Shown here: piece by piece, positions 17,124 to 26,428 of the stretch
Layout of the letters: each line of letters opens with the position of its first letter
Position numbering within the stretch: the stretch's first letter is position 1
Source of the DNA: Aquimarina amphilecti
Lineage (GTDB): Bacteria > Bacteroidota > Bacteroidia > Flavobacteriales > Flavobacteriaceae
Assembly (NCBI RefSeq): GCF_900109375.1
Contig: NZ_FOAB01000008.1
Span: 131,892-195,891 of the forward strand
Direction of reading: 5' to 3'
DNA: 64,000 nt
Notes under the pieces: model-generated
The model's database searches: none
The model's input: the letters and a program-made list of their open reading frames with translations, nothing else
Told to the model about the DNA's origin: nothing
Translations under genes and position numbers: made by a program

Positions 17124-18029
17124 ATGTTACACAAATCTAAAAAGTCTCTTTTAGGAGCACTAGTGGTATTATGTCTTTCTACTCCTACCACAGCACAAAC
17201 AGAAGTAAGTGGATTCTATCCGCAAAAAAATGAACTTACAATAGCTCCTAGTTATTCCTATAAACAATATGATAGGTTTTATCGAGGAAATGAACTTACC
17301 GATGGAAATCCAGCAGGATTGGGCGGAATTTCATCATATATTGTCAACTTATATGGTGAATATGGAATCAATAATTGGTTATCTGCTTCTCTTAATATAC
17401 CTTATATTTTTATTGAAAGTGAAAATGGACAGCCAGATCCTGTTCAGGGCACGTCTAGTGTAGAAGGTATACAGGACTTAAGCTTATTTGTAAAAGGGAA
17501 AATATTAGAAAAAAATCTAAAATCTATAGGAACATTGGGATTAGGAGCAGCAATCGGAGCCAGTATTCCTCTTAGTAATTATGAAGCAGAAGGTGTATTA
17601 TCTTTAGGAAATAGTGCAAACAGTCTTCAGGTAAATGGATTGGTACAATTAACTACCAAAATTAATTTATTCACAGAACTCCAGTATGGATATAGTTTAA
17701 AAGATAATAGTAATTTTGACGTACCTAATGCGCAAGTATATGGTATTAAGGTTGGATACTTTAACAACTATTTCTACACACATGTACAATTAGCTGTTCA
17801 GGATTCTATGGATGGAATTGATATTGGAACCCCAGAATTTGTAGAAGCTGGTGGTCCAAGAGCACTTCCGCAAACTGAAGTTGATTACACTAATCTAAAT
17901 GTAAACCTATATATACCTGTTTACAAAAATGAGGTAGGTGTTTCTACTGCATACAATCATAATATAGATGGTCGTAATTTTAATAAAGAAACTTCTTTTT
18001 CTTTTGGGTTAGTTTATAAACCGTTATAA
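17124..18029 (+). CDS. Outer-membrane beta-barrel protein (phenol-degradation MetA-like)
   Basis: 301 residues with a signal peptide (LVVLCLSTPTTAQ). The mature protein consists of alternating amphipathic strands with aromatic girdles (LTIAPSYSYKQYDRFYRG, SSYIVNLYGEYGINNWLSAS, NLNVNLYIPVYKNEVGVS) and ends in a C-terminal strand SFSFGLVYKPL, as expected for BAM-assembled barrels. The overall pattern resembles the MetA-pathway/transporter family of small barrels. No ligand can be inferred. Single gene with a terminator shared with pbpC. Confidence 0.75.
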   Translation: MLHKSKKSLLGALVVLCLSTPTTAQTEVSGFYPQKNELTIAPSYSYKQYDRFYRGNELTDGNPAGLGGISSYIVNLYGEYGINNWLSASLNIPYIFIESENGQPDPVQGTSSVEGIQDLSLFVKGKILEKNLKSIGTLGLGAAIGASIPLSNYEAEGVLSLGNSANSLQVNGLVQLTTKINLFTELQYGYSLKDNSNFDVPNAQVYGIKVGYFNNYFYTHVQLAVQDSMDGIDIGTPEFVEAGGPRALPQTEVDYTNLNVNLYIPVYKNEVGVSTAYNHNIDGRNFNKETSFSFGLVYKPL

Positions 18030-18053
18030 TCAACTACTGGTCAAAAAAAATCA

Positions 18054-18091
18054 AAGTCTATATTCTAATCTAAAAATTAGGATATAGACTT
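18054..18091 (-). terminator. Terminator of pbpC, possibly bidirectional
   Basis: 16-bp stem (AAGTCTATATTCTAAT / ATTAGGATATAGACTT, one G-U pair) with a 6-nt loop. On the minus strand it is followed by a run of eight T after CTTTGA. The right arm overlaps the pbpC stop codon by two bases. Confidence 0.8.
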
Positions 18092-20441
18092 ATTCTTTAA
18101 TTTCTATTTTCTTTTTTAATTCATTGCCCTTCTCATCCAAAACGGTTATAATATGTTCTCCAGGGCTTGGTTGTACAGGCATCTCATGAAACTGTTTGGT
18201 AACACCTATAAAACGATCGTCAATATACCAAAACACTCTTATCTCTGATTCCGTATGCGCAATTTTCAGAACCACTTCGTTCGTCTTCCCATCAAAACCT
18301 TTGGGCAAATAAACGCTACTATTCCCTTTAGGAAAAATAAAAGCCATACTTCCTAATAATTCCGTTCTACAATCAGATCTAAAAGGCGGCAAAGATCTAT
18401 AATCCGAATGTTTATTTTTAAAATAATATGCTTGTAAAGGTGGTAATACAAACCACGGTTGATGTATTATTCTATCTACCGATTCGCAAGAAGAATTTAC
18501 TCTGTATTCCTGATTAGGATCTAAATGAATCAATTGATGATAAGGACAAGGCTTTGTTTTAGTTCCATTCAGAGGAATATACGATTCTTTAGTAGGACAT
18601 TCTTTAGAAGCCAAAAAACCACTTTTAGAACAGACTTTAGCCAGAACTAAATCATCATAAGGTATTGGAAACCAATTAGAGTTAGGCAACAAATTCACTA
18701 CATCAAACAACAAAGGTGCTGCAGAGTTTAACCCTGTAAGTTCAGGTCTTCCTTCTCCATCTGCATTACCAATCCATACTCCAACTACATAATTCTTACT
18801 CGCTCCTATAGCCCAAGCATCCCTATTTCCATAACTAGTTCCTGTTTTCCAAGCGATTTCTCTTGATGAATCATAAAATTCCCAAGCTTCATCTCCTTGT
18901 GGACGATTAACCTTTTTCATAGATTCAAAAGTCAACCAAATACTTCCGGCTCCGAATACCGGTTTTTGTTGTACTTTTTTACCAAAATCAACTTTTTCAT
19001 TTGCGAAAATAATCGGTTCCGTAAACTCATTTGTAAAATATTCACTTGAAGAATTTTCATAATGATTGAGTGTACCAGCAAAACCTGCATACGTTTTGCA
19101 TAAATCCCAAAGATTTCCTTCTGCCCCACCAACAATTAGTGACAAACCATAATGATCAGCGCTATACTTTAGATCTTTAATTTTAAAGGCATTTAACTCA
19201 TCCCTGAAACGTTGTAATCCATATTGTTGCAAAAGTCGTACAGCGGGTATATTTAAGGATCTTGCCAAGGCTTTACTAGCAGAAACAGCACCACTAAAAG
19301 TTTCATCATAATTCATGGGAGCATATCCCGCGATTACTGTAGGTACATCCGATACTAATTGTTCTGGCAACAATTCTCCTTTATCCATCATTGCTGCATA
19401 CAACAAAGGTTTTAATGTACTTCCTGTACTTCTTGCCGCTCTAATAACATCTACATCCTTTTGATGTTCCTTATCTGTTGGTGAATTGCCAACATAACTC
19501 ATTACTTCTCTTGTATTAACATCTAATACCAAAACCGATACATTATGCACTTCATTTTGACGTAATAACGTATAATGTTGTGCTACTAATTGATTCACTC
19601 TTTTCTGCAACGAGTTATTTATAGTAGTTTGTACCCTTTGCCCAGTATTATTATGAGCAACTCGATCCAACAAATGAGGAGTTTCCTGTGGAAGGCGATA
19701 TGGTTTTTGCGGCAAAGATTCACTTATAGACAATTGATAAGTTAGAGAATCAATTGTCTTCTGTTCTAATAATGTTTTAAGTAATCTATTTCTTTTATGT
19801 AACAGTCGTATTTGATTTTTTCCCGGATAAATTAATGAAGGGGCATTGGGTAAAACTGCTAAGGTTGCGCTTTCGGACCAGGATAACTGATGAGAAGGCA
19901 ATCCAAAATACCTCCAAGAAGCCATGTCTATTCCCACTACATTACCTCCAAACGGAGCATTAGAAGCGTATAATTTTAAAATTTCTTTTTTTGCAGCACT
20001 CAATTCTAGTCTAGTCGCTAAAATCAATTCTATCAGCTTTTCAAAATATGTTCTTTTTTTTCCTTTTCGAGCCAATCGTATGACTTGTTGAGTAATAGTA
20101 CTTCCACCTCGAACTATTTTACCAGCCTTTATATTTTCACTCACCGCTTCGATCATCGAAACCGGATTAAAACCAAAGTGTTTATAGAATTGTTGATCCT
20201 CAAAGGCTAGAATACAATATTCAAACTTTTTTGGTACACTATCAGTTTCTGGAAATCTCCATTGTCCGTCCTTGGCAATTTTAGCGCCTAACAATTCTCC
20301 TGTTCTAGTTTCTAAAACGGTTGCTGTTGGATCATCAAATAAAGGTTTTGGCAAAGAAAAATAATACCAAACCAGCAATATTCCAGCAAGAACAAATTTC
20401 TTCGGATGCTTCTTTATATAATTTTGCAGTCTGTTAAACAC
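18090..20441 (-). CDS. pbpC: Penicillin-binding protein 1C (bifunctional glycosyltransferase/transpeptidase)
   Basis: 783 residues, starting at GTG (MFNRLQNYIKK). A membrane anchor lies at about 16-30. The family 51 glycosyltransferase domain has FEDQQFYKHFGFNP (catalytic Glu81) and GGSTITQQVIRL. The transpeptidase domain has STGSTLKPLLYA (SxxK, about residue 340) and AWKTGTSYGNRDAW (KTG, about 533). A C-terminal beta domain of the BiPBP_C type follows. It builds peptidoglycan in the periplasm. In many bacteria pbpC lies beside an alpha-2-macroglobulin gene; here that gene is on the same strand at 27074-32599 but separated by an oppositely oriented block. Confidence 0.95.
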   Translation of the reverse strand: MFNRLQNYIKKHPKKFVLAGILLVWYYFSLPKPLFDDPTATVLETRTGELLGAKIAKDGQWRFPETDSVPKKFEYCILAFEDQQFYKHFGFNPVSMIEAVSENIKAGKIVRGGSTITQQVIRLARKGKKRTYFEKLIELILATRLELSAAKKEILKLYASNAPFGGNVVGIDMASWRYFGLPSHQLSWSESATLAVLPNAPSLIYPGKNQIRLLHKRNRLLKTLLEQKTIDSLTYQLSISESLPQKPYRLPQETPHLLDRVAHNNTGQRVQTTINNSLQKRVNQLVAQHYTLLRQNEVHNVSVLVLDVNTREVMSYVGNSPTDKEHQKDVDVIRAARSTGSTLKPLLYAAMMDKGELLPEQLVSDVPTVIAGYAPMNYDETFSGAVSASKALARSLNIPAVRLLQQYGLQRFRDELNAFKIKDLKYSADHYGLSLIVGGAEGNLWDLCKTYAGFAGTLNHYENSSSEYFTNEFTEPIIFANEKVDFGKKVQQKPVFGAGSIWLTFESMKKVNRPQGDEAWEFYDSSREIAWKTGTSYGNRDAWAIGASKNYVVGVWIGNADGEGRPELTGLNSAAPLLFDVVNLLPNSNWFPIPYDDLVLAKVCSKSGFLASKECPTKESYIPLNGTKTKPCPYHQLIHLDPNQEYRVNSSCESVDRIIHQPWFVLPPLQAYYFKNKHSDYRSLPPFRSDCRTELLGSMAFIFPKGNSSVYLPKGFDGKTNEVVLKIAHTESEIRVFWYIDDRFIGVTKQFHEMPVQPSPGEHIITVLDEKGNELKKKIEIKE

Positions 20442-20819
20442 TTTTCTTTCTGATTAATGTAAATTAATAACAACTCTGAAATTTATGTAAATGTCCTTAG
20501 ATATCCGATAAAACATTGTTTAAATAAATTACAATAGAAACTTTATTAATAATTGCATTAAAAAATTCCTTAAAAACAAGCGTAAATTTCCCCATTTTAT
20601 CAAAAACAATCAGTATTGAAGGCTTAGTTTTCTTTTAGATCATAATGAATAAACCCTATATTTTTACTAAATTATATCACTCTTAAAAACAATTAGTTAT
20701 TGTTGTATTCACAGATTCATCAGAAATACTAGGGCTTAGAATATGAAAATGAAATTATACAATGCAATGAAGTTATCACTGCATAGAGTTTAATCATTTT
20801 TAATAAAAGTTGTTTTACG
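20442..20819. other. Divergent intergenic region, pbpC / hybrid histidine kinase
   Basis: 378 bp, AT-rich, with no open frame worth calling on either strand and no strong hairpin. It should contain the pbpC and kinase promoters; I cannot place either with confidence. Confidence 0.5.
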
Positions 20820-23015
20820 TTGAAAAGAAATACCGTATACATATTCATTTTATTTTTTTCCCTTGCTTCTTTCTCACAAGAAAAAAAATCATTTGAAAAA
20901 ATTGACACCTTAGAAGTTTTATTGAGAACTTCAGAAAAACTAAGAGTTGCTAATGACATGTATTCCTCATTAGAATATGCTTTTAAAGCAGTTAACTACG
21001 CCCAAAATTTAGAAAATTATCACTATCTATCACACGGATATTTATTGATGGGGACCGTTCAGTATGAAATTATTGACTATGAAAATGCTACGAAAAACTT
21101 TCTAAAATCTTTAGAATATACGGAAAAAACAAAAGACAAAATTCTTTTACCATATATACTCCATAGCTTAGGAAACATATATTATGATGACAATAATGAT
21201 TATGAAAATGCTTTAAAATACTACAAAAGAGCTGTAGAACTCGGAAAAGAAAATCCTCATATACAACAATATCAAATACCTCTACATAATCTAATTTGGA
21301 CATATATGGATCTTGACAGATTCGATGAGGCATCAACATATCTTAGAGAAGCGGATAGTATTGATAGAACAATCCCAGATAGTGTGCAAATAGATAGAAG
21401 CTCTCTTTACCTCCTAAGAGCCAGAAATTATGCCCATAATAACAATATTGAAAAAGCTGAGAAGAACTTCGAGAAGTCTTTCGACTATCTAAAAGATGAA
21501 ACTTACTGGCCAAAAGGAAAAAGTTATTTCTATCAATATAGATCCGAGATGTATGAAAATATAGGTGATTACACAAAAGCAATTAATGATCTAAAAATGT
21601 TAAATGAAAATGATCGTAAAGTTTTTGAAAATGCAAGAGCCAAAACAGATAAGACCACCAAAATTAGATTTAAAGTAGATCAATATGAACAAAAACTGGC
21701 TATAGCAAAAAGAGAAAAGGCTTTATTATTAGATATAGATAAAAACAACAAAATGATCATTTCGATTTCTTCTATGGCACTTCTATTATTAGCGGGAGTG
21801 GTATTTTTTTACTATAGAGGATATCAATCAAAGAAAAAAATATCCGAGATCCTAGAAGTTAAAAATGCCGAACTCTCTGAAGCTAAATCTCAAGCAGAGC
21901 AATTAAGTAAAATCAAATCTCAATTCATCTCCACAATTAGCCATGAACTGAGAACTCCTCTATATGGAGTAGTAGGTATTTCTTCTATTTTACTGGAAAA
22001 TGATGCCAAATCACAGAAAGACAAAAAACTACTTAATTCACTTAAATTCTCCGCTGATTATTTACTTGATTTAGTAAATAAAGTTCTAAAGGTTAGTAAA
22101 ATTGATTCAGAAGAAAAGGAACTGATTAAAACGCCAACAGATCTATTTTCCTTATCTCAAAATATAATTCAATCTTTTGAATATCAATCACATAAAAAAA
22201 ATAACGTCTTGATTTTAGATCATAATCACAGCATCCCTAAATTGCTTTATGTAGATGCTTTGCGGATATCTGAAGTTTTAATCAACTTAATCGGAAATGC
22301 TATTAAGTTCACCGAAAAAGGAAAAATTTGGCTTCGGATTAAACTATTATCAACAAATACCAAAACTGCTCTGATTAGATTCGAAATAGAAGATACTGGC
22401 ACCGGTATACCTGAAAGTCAAAAAGAATTTATATTCGAAGAGTTTTCTCAAGTAGGTAGTGTTTATGATAATAAACAAGGAACTGGTTTAGGACTATCCA
22501 TTGTTAAAAATCTAGTTCAGGTAATGGGAAGTCAAATTCATTTTGAAAGTAAAAAAGATATCGGATCTATATTCTATTTTGATTTAGAATTGGACGTTGC
22601 AGAGAGCTTAAATGACCTAAGCAGTGATACAGAAAATAAAGAAAATGCAACTAATATCTCCGCAAAAATTCTTGTCGCAGAGGACAATAAAATCAACCAA
22701 TTAGTTACTAAAAACCTTCTAAAGAATATTGGTTGTACCTGCACCATGGTAGAAAATGGAATAGATGCAGTACAAACTTTAAGAAAAGAATCTTTTGATT
22801 TAATCCTAATGGACATTAATATGCCAGTAATGGATGGTGTACAAGCTACATTAGAAATTAGGGTGTTTGACACTACTACTCCTATTATTGCTTTGACTGC
22901 TTCTGAACTTAGTGAAGTTTCGGATGAATGTAAGAAAGCTGGAATGAATGATCTTATCAATAAGCCACTAAACAAAGAAGATTTAAGGAATTGTATTATT
23001 AAACATTATAAATAA
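20820..23015 (+). CDS. Hybrid sensor histidine kinase with TPR sensor domain
   Basis: 731 residues, starting at TTG; the signal peptide (FILFFSLASFSQ) begins immediately, which supports this start. A TPR array occupies about residues 25-270 (for example YALKYYKRAVELGKENP), then a coiled region and a membrane helix at about 311-333. HisKA has FISTISHELRTPLYG (His375); the HATPase has NLIGNAIKFT, EIEDTGTGIP and GTGLGLSIV. A C-terminal receiver has LMDINMPVMDG (Asp665) with TASEL and NKPLNKE. The TPRs would sense in the periplasm. No DNA-binding output is attached, so a phosphotransfer partner or separate regulator is expected. A shorter paralogue follows at 23214. Confidence 0.93.
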   Translation: MKRNTVYIFILFFSLASFSQEKKSFEKIDTLEVLLRTSEKLRVANDMYSSLEYAFKAVNYAQNLENYHYLSHGYLLMGTVQYEIIDYENATKNFLKSLEYTEKTKDKILLPYILHSLGNIYYDDNNDYENALKYYKRAVELGKENPHIQQYQIPLHNLIWTYMDLDRFDEASTYLREADSIDRTIPDSVQIDRSSLYLLRARNYAHNNNIEKAEKNFEKSFDYLKDETYWPKGKSYFYQYRSEMYENIGDYTKAINDLKMLNENDRKVFENARAKTDKTTKIRFKVDQYEQKLAIAKREKALLLDIDKNNKMIISISSMALLLLAGVVFFYYRGYQSKKKISEILEVKNAELSEAKSQAEQLSKIKSQFISTISHELRTPLYGVVGISSILLENDAKSQKDKKLLNSLKFSADYLLDLVNKVLKVSKIDSEEKELIKTPTDLFSLSQNIIQSFEYQSHKKNNVLILDHNHSIPKLLYVDALRISEVLINLIGNAIKFTEKGKIWLRIKLLSTNTKTALIRFEIEDTGTGIPESQKEFIFEEFSQVGSVYDNKQGTGLGLSIVKNLVQVMGSQIHFESKKDIGSIFYFDLELDVAESLNDLSSDTENKENATNISAKILVAEDNKINQLVTKNLLKNIGCTCTMVENGIDAVQTLRKESFDLILMDINMPVMDGVQATLEIRVFDTTTPIIALTASELSEVSDECKKAGMNDLINKPLNKEDLRNCIIKHYK

Positions 23016-23053
23016 AGTGTTTTTTAGGCGAAAATTTCCCCTGAAAAACACTT
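23015..23053 (+). terminator. Terminator after the first hybrid kinase
   Basis: 14-bp stem (AAGTGTTTTTTAGG / CCTGAAAAACACTT, one G-U pair) starting at the stop codon of the kinase, with an 11-nt loop and a short T-rich tail. The two tandem kinases are therefore probably separate transcripts. Confidence 0.65.
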
Positions 23054-23119
23054 TCTTCCTAAATATTAGCAATAACTTTGTCAAAACTTCTAAATTGATA
23101 TTTTTACAGTAAAAAAGTT

Positions 23120-23158
23120 AGGGGTTTAACATAGTTAACTGTTTTAATATAAACCCCT
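23120..23158. repeat. Inverted repeat upstream of the second hybrid kinase
   Basis: Arms AGGGGTTTA (23120-23128) and TAAACCCCT (23150-23158), with the small palindrome AGTTAACT inside the loop. It lies 56 bp before the TTG start at 23214. It could be an operator or a leader hairpin; there is no T-run for a terminator on the plus strand beyond TTTA. Confidence 0.45.
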
Positions 23159-23213
23159 TTATATAAGATAAAAATACCCACACAAATTACTCAATACAAA
23201 AACTCAACTCCCC

Positions 23214-24764
23214 TTGAAAAAAATTACATTATTGTATGCAATTATTGCACTCCCCTGCATATTGTACGCACAATCCAGACAAGAATTTAAAAGCTCTAAT
23301 GATTTAACCCCTTTAAACAAAGTATCTGATAGCTCACAATTACAACAACAAGAAATAGAATTTCTTGATAACATCCAATCTAGTATTCATGAAGTCGAAG
23401 AATATAAACGTCAGCTAAAAGTTAGTCAGCGGGAAAAGGATCTTTTAGTCAGTATTGATAAAAATAACAAAACAATCATATACATAACTATTGTAGGACT
23501 TGTATTGGTATTTGGCGTATTATTCTTTTATTTTAGAGAATATCACGCAAAAAAGAAAACGAGCGATATTCTAAAATTAAAAAACATTGAACTATCTGAA
23601 GCAAAAAACCAAGCCGAAACACTAAGTAAAATAAAATCTCAATTCATTTCTACTATTAGTCATGAACTAAGAACCCCATTATACGGTGTAGCTGGGATAT
23701 CATCTATGTTATTAGAAAACAAAGAAAGGTCAGAAAAAGATATTGAATTATTAAATTCTTTGAATTTCTCCGCAGATTACTTACTTAACTTAGTTAATAA
23801 GGTCCTAGATGTAAGCAAAATAGATTCAGAAAAAGTAAATTTAATACACTCTAAAATCAACCTACTTTCTCATCTAAAAAGTATTATACAAACTCTAGCA
23901 TATCAGGCTTCACAAAAGAATAACGAACTTAGATTAGAGTATGATCATAATCTTCCAGAAATTATAAATATTGATGCGGTCAGAGTTTCTGAAGTATTAA
24001 TTAATTTACTAGGCAATGCCATTAAATTTACGGAGAATGGAACTATTTGGTTAAGGACAAAGCTTATAGATAAAGAAGAAGGAAACGTAACTATAAGGTT
24101 TGAGATACAGGATACCGGTATAGGAATCCCAGAAGATCAAATTGCTTATATTTTTGATGAATTTGCGCAATTAGGCAGTTTATATGAAAACAAACACGGA
24201 ACAGGTTTAGGGTTACATATCGTAAAAAAAATATTAAAACTTATGGATAGTGATATTCATTGTCATAGCGCAAAAGATATTGGTTCTAATTTCTTTTTTA
24301 CCATTAAGGTAGGTATACAGGAAGCTTCTTTTTCAGAAGATCACAAGGAAAATATTATAGACTCCCCTTATCCGTTTCCAGCAAAAATATTAATCGCAGA
24401 AGATAACAAGATCAATCAGATAGTTACTAAAAACCTTTTAAAAAATATTCATTGCGAAAGTATCATTGCAGAAAATGGTCAAGAGGCCTTAGAAATGTTA
24501 CAAAAAGAAACTTTTGATATCGTTCTTATGGATATCAATATGCCAGTTCTGGACGGTATGCAAGCAACCCTAAAGATTAGAGAATTTGACACATCTACCC
24601 CAATTATCGCCTTAACGGCTTCTGAACTTAGTGAAGTAGAAAAAGAGTGTATAAAAGCAGGTATGAATGATTTAGTAAATAAACCATTAAATAAAGACGA
24701 CCTCAAGGATGTTATCTATCGAAATTTAATCGTCGACAATGCAGAGGTCAATAATTATCCCTAA
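23214..24764 (+). CDS. Hybrid sensor histidine kinase, short paralogue lacking TPR domain
   Basis: 516 residues, TTG start directly before a signal peptide (LLYAIIALPCILYAQ). It is a close paralogue of the kinase just upstream from the juxtamembrane helix to the end, but the whole TPR sensor region is gone: only ~60 residues separate the signal peptide from the membrane helix (about 86-108). HisKA FISTISHELRTPLYG (His150), HATPase NLLGNAIKFTENGT, GTGLGLHIVKK and receiver LMDINMPVLDG (Asp440) are all intact. This looks like a tandem duplication followed by sensor-domain loss. It may dimerise with, or take input from, its neighbour. Confidence 0.92.
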   Translation: MKKITLLYAIIALPCILYAQSRQEFKSSNDLTPLNKVSDSSQLQQQEIEFLDNIQSSIHEVEEYKRQLKVSQREKDLLVSIDKNNKTIIYITIVGLVLVFGVLFFYFREYHAKKKTSDILKLKNIELSEAKNQAETLSKIKSQFISTISHELRTPLYGVAGISSMLLENKERSEKDIELLNSLNFSADYLLNLVNKVLDVSKIDSEKVNLIHSKINLLSHLKSIIQTLAYQASQKNNELRLEYDHNLPEIINIDAVRVSEVLINLLGNAIKFTENGTIWLRTKLIDKEEGNVTIRFEIQDTGIGIPEDQIAYIFDEFAQLGSLYENKHGTGLGLHIVKKILKLMDSDIHCHSAKDIGSNFFFTIKVGIQEASFSEDHKENIIDSPYPFPAKILIAEDNKINQIVTKNLLKNIHCESIIAENGQEALEMLQKETFDIVLMDINMPVLDGMQATLKIREFDTSTPIIALTASELSEVEKECIKAGMNDLVNKPLNKDDLKDVIYRNLIVDNAEVNNYP

Positions 24765-24889
24765 TAAATATTTGTTTGTATAGTAAGTGAATAAAAACAG
24801 ATCTTCTATGTATCATTTTGTTAGATGTAAAATTTAAATTACCTTAAAATCTAGAATAAATAGCTCTAAAATTATTTGTGTTATTAATA

Positions 24890-24979
24890 ATGGCAGAGAG
24901 TAAAACGTCCATAAAAGATTTGGTTCGTAGGAGCTTTTATGAAATTTTGAAACAAATTAAGCAGGCAAAAGATGAGTAA
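24890..24979 (+). CDS. Possible 29-residue basic peptide overlapping the next gene
   Basis: ATG at 24890 gives MAESKTSIKDLVRR then SFYEILKQIKQAKDE, ending at 24979 and overlapping the following ATG by 8 nt. It is amphipathic and helical by eye. The tight overlap would fit a translationally coupled upstream reading frame, but so short a frame can arise by chance, and no homology is recognised. Confidence 0.3.
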   Translation: MAESKTSIKDLVRRSFYEILKQIKQAKDE

Positions 24980-25490
24980 TAAAACATTATCAATATTCGC
25001 GCTCACACTTCTATTAATAATTATAAGTTGTAAAAAAATTGAAACTCCTACTCCTACCCAAACCTCAGAACAAACTGTTAATATAGAAGAGGAAAAAAAA
25101 GCTATTTTAGAAGCTCTCAACAGTGAAACCAAAGCTGCTTTTGAAAGAGATTATGAAGGTTGGAAAGAAAAATGGTTACATGATCCAAATATTACAAAGA
25201 CCTACATCAACTTTGCTGATAGTACATTTTCAGAATCAGTTGGTTGGGATAAAATAAGCTTATTTGTTAAAACGTTTATTGAGGAACATCCTGAACCTGA
25301 ACCTATACCAAAGTTATTAAAAGAAATTGATCTACGTCTTTATGGCAAAGGTGCTTGGGTAACGTACGAACTAAAAGACTCTATACGAGGGCTCAAACGT
25401 GAAACAAGACTTATGGAAAAAATAAATGGGTCATGGAAAATTGCAGGTATGCAAACTACCATTTATGGATTCGAAACTGATAAAAACTAG
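24972..25490 (+). CDS. SnoaL/NTF2-like lipoprotein
   Basis: 172 residues. The lipobox ends in LIIISC (Cys at about residue 18), followed by a Thr/Pro linker. The mature domain reads like the DUF4440/SnoaL-like NTF2 fold: helix EEEKKAILEALNSETKAAFE, then WKEKWLHDPNITKT, and C-terminal strands ending in NGSWKIAGMQTTIYGF, the usual final strand of this fold. The role is unknown; such proteins often bind small ligands. The AraC regulator follows after 10 bp, so the two are likely an operon. Confidence 0.75.
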   Translation: MSNKTLSIFALTLLLIIISCKKIETPTPTQTSEQTVNIEEEKKAILEALNSETKAAFERDYEGWKEKWLHDPNITKTYINFADSTFSESVGWDKISLFVKTFIEEHPEPEPIPKLLKEIDLRLYGKGAWVTYELKDSIRGLKRETRLMEKINGSWKIAGMQTTIYGFETDKN

Positions 25491-25500
25491 TTAAAACTTA

Positions 25501-26340
25501 ATGAATACAATTACGCTACCTGATGAATTAAATTTAACTCCTTCTGTATCCATTGCAGTATTTGATTATGAAAGTAATACAGAAATAGACAAACAACAAG
25601 TCCTACTAAACAAAAACACCTTTAGTTTTCTCCAGGAAGGTAGCAAAGAAGTATTTTCCAACAATTCCTCCTATGCAATTGACAACACTCAATTCTTATT
25701 GATGAAATCAGGACACTGTTTGATGACGGAGAAACTTTCTAATGATTCAAAATTTTATAGAAGTATTCTATTCTTTTTTTCTGAAGAAGATGTATTAAAT
25801 TTCATACGAAAATTTGAACTTCAATCTTCAAAAACAAAAAAGTTTTACTCAACTTATTCGTTTCATTATGATGTGTTTATAAAACGATTTGTAAATAGTC
25901 TTTTAGATATTTCTAAACTCTCTAAAACCATTCAAACTAAAATATTGAAAACCAAGTTTGAAGAAATAATGCTATATCTTATTGAACAAAAAGGAGTAGA
26001 TTTTCTGTATTCTTTAATTAATAACAATGACAATCAAACTCAAAAATTTATACAAACCATAGAGAGTAATCGATTAACAAAATTAACATTAAAAGAGCTT
26101 TCATTCTTATCTAATATGAGTATATCAACTTTTAAGAGAGAGTTTGAAAAACAATTCCATAGTTCTCCCAGCAAATGGTTTTTAGACAAAAGACTAGAGC
26201 ATTCGGCATTTTTATTAAAAAACAAATCAAAACGACCTTCCGATATATTTGAAGAAGTAGGCTATGAAAGCCTGTCAAATTTTATTCAAGCGTTTAAAAC
26301 AAAATTTGGTGTAACTCCAAAACAATACCAATCAAGTTGA
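25501..26340 (+). CDS. AraC-family transcriptional regulator
   Basis: 279 residues. It has an N-terminal cupin-like ligand region without membrane segments and a C-terminal AraC DNA-binding domain (KLTLKELSFLSNMSISTFKR, FEKQFHSSPSKWF, then RPSDIFEEVGYESLSNFIQA, ending GVTPKQYQSS). Cytoplasmic one-component regulator of the ExsA/YqhC-like plan. Because it is 10 bp downstream of the NTF2-like lipoprotein and just upstream of the PEBP gene, one or both may be targets. Ligand unknown. Confidence 0.88.
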   Translation: MNTITLPDELNLTPSVSIAVFDYESNTEIDKQQVLLNKNTFSFLQEGSKEVFSNNSSYAIDNTQFLLMKSGHCLMTEKLSNDSKFYRSILFFFSEEDVLNFIRKFELQSSKTKKFYSTYSFHYDVFIKRFVNSLLDISKLSKTIQTKILKTKFEEIMLYLIEQKGVDFLYSLINNNDNQTQKFIQTIESNRLTKLTLKELSFLSNMSISTFKREFEKQFHSSPSKWFLDKRLEHSAFLLKNKSKRPSDIFEEVGYESLSNFIQAFKTKFGVTPKQYQSS

Positions 26341-26428
26341 ACTTTTATCAATACTTTTTGAACTAAACCAAATACCTAGTGTCATCTTCAGATCATAAAT
26401 TTGTTTTTGAAATTAAAAGACAAATATT

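Noticed and set aside
22574..22975. 133-codon minus-strand frame opposite the receiver domain
   Set aside because: Antisense shadow; the same shadow recurs opposite the paralogue at 24479-24706.
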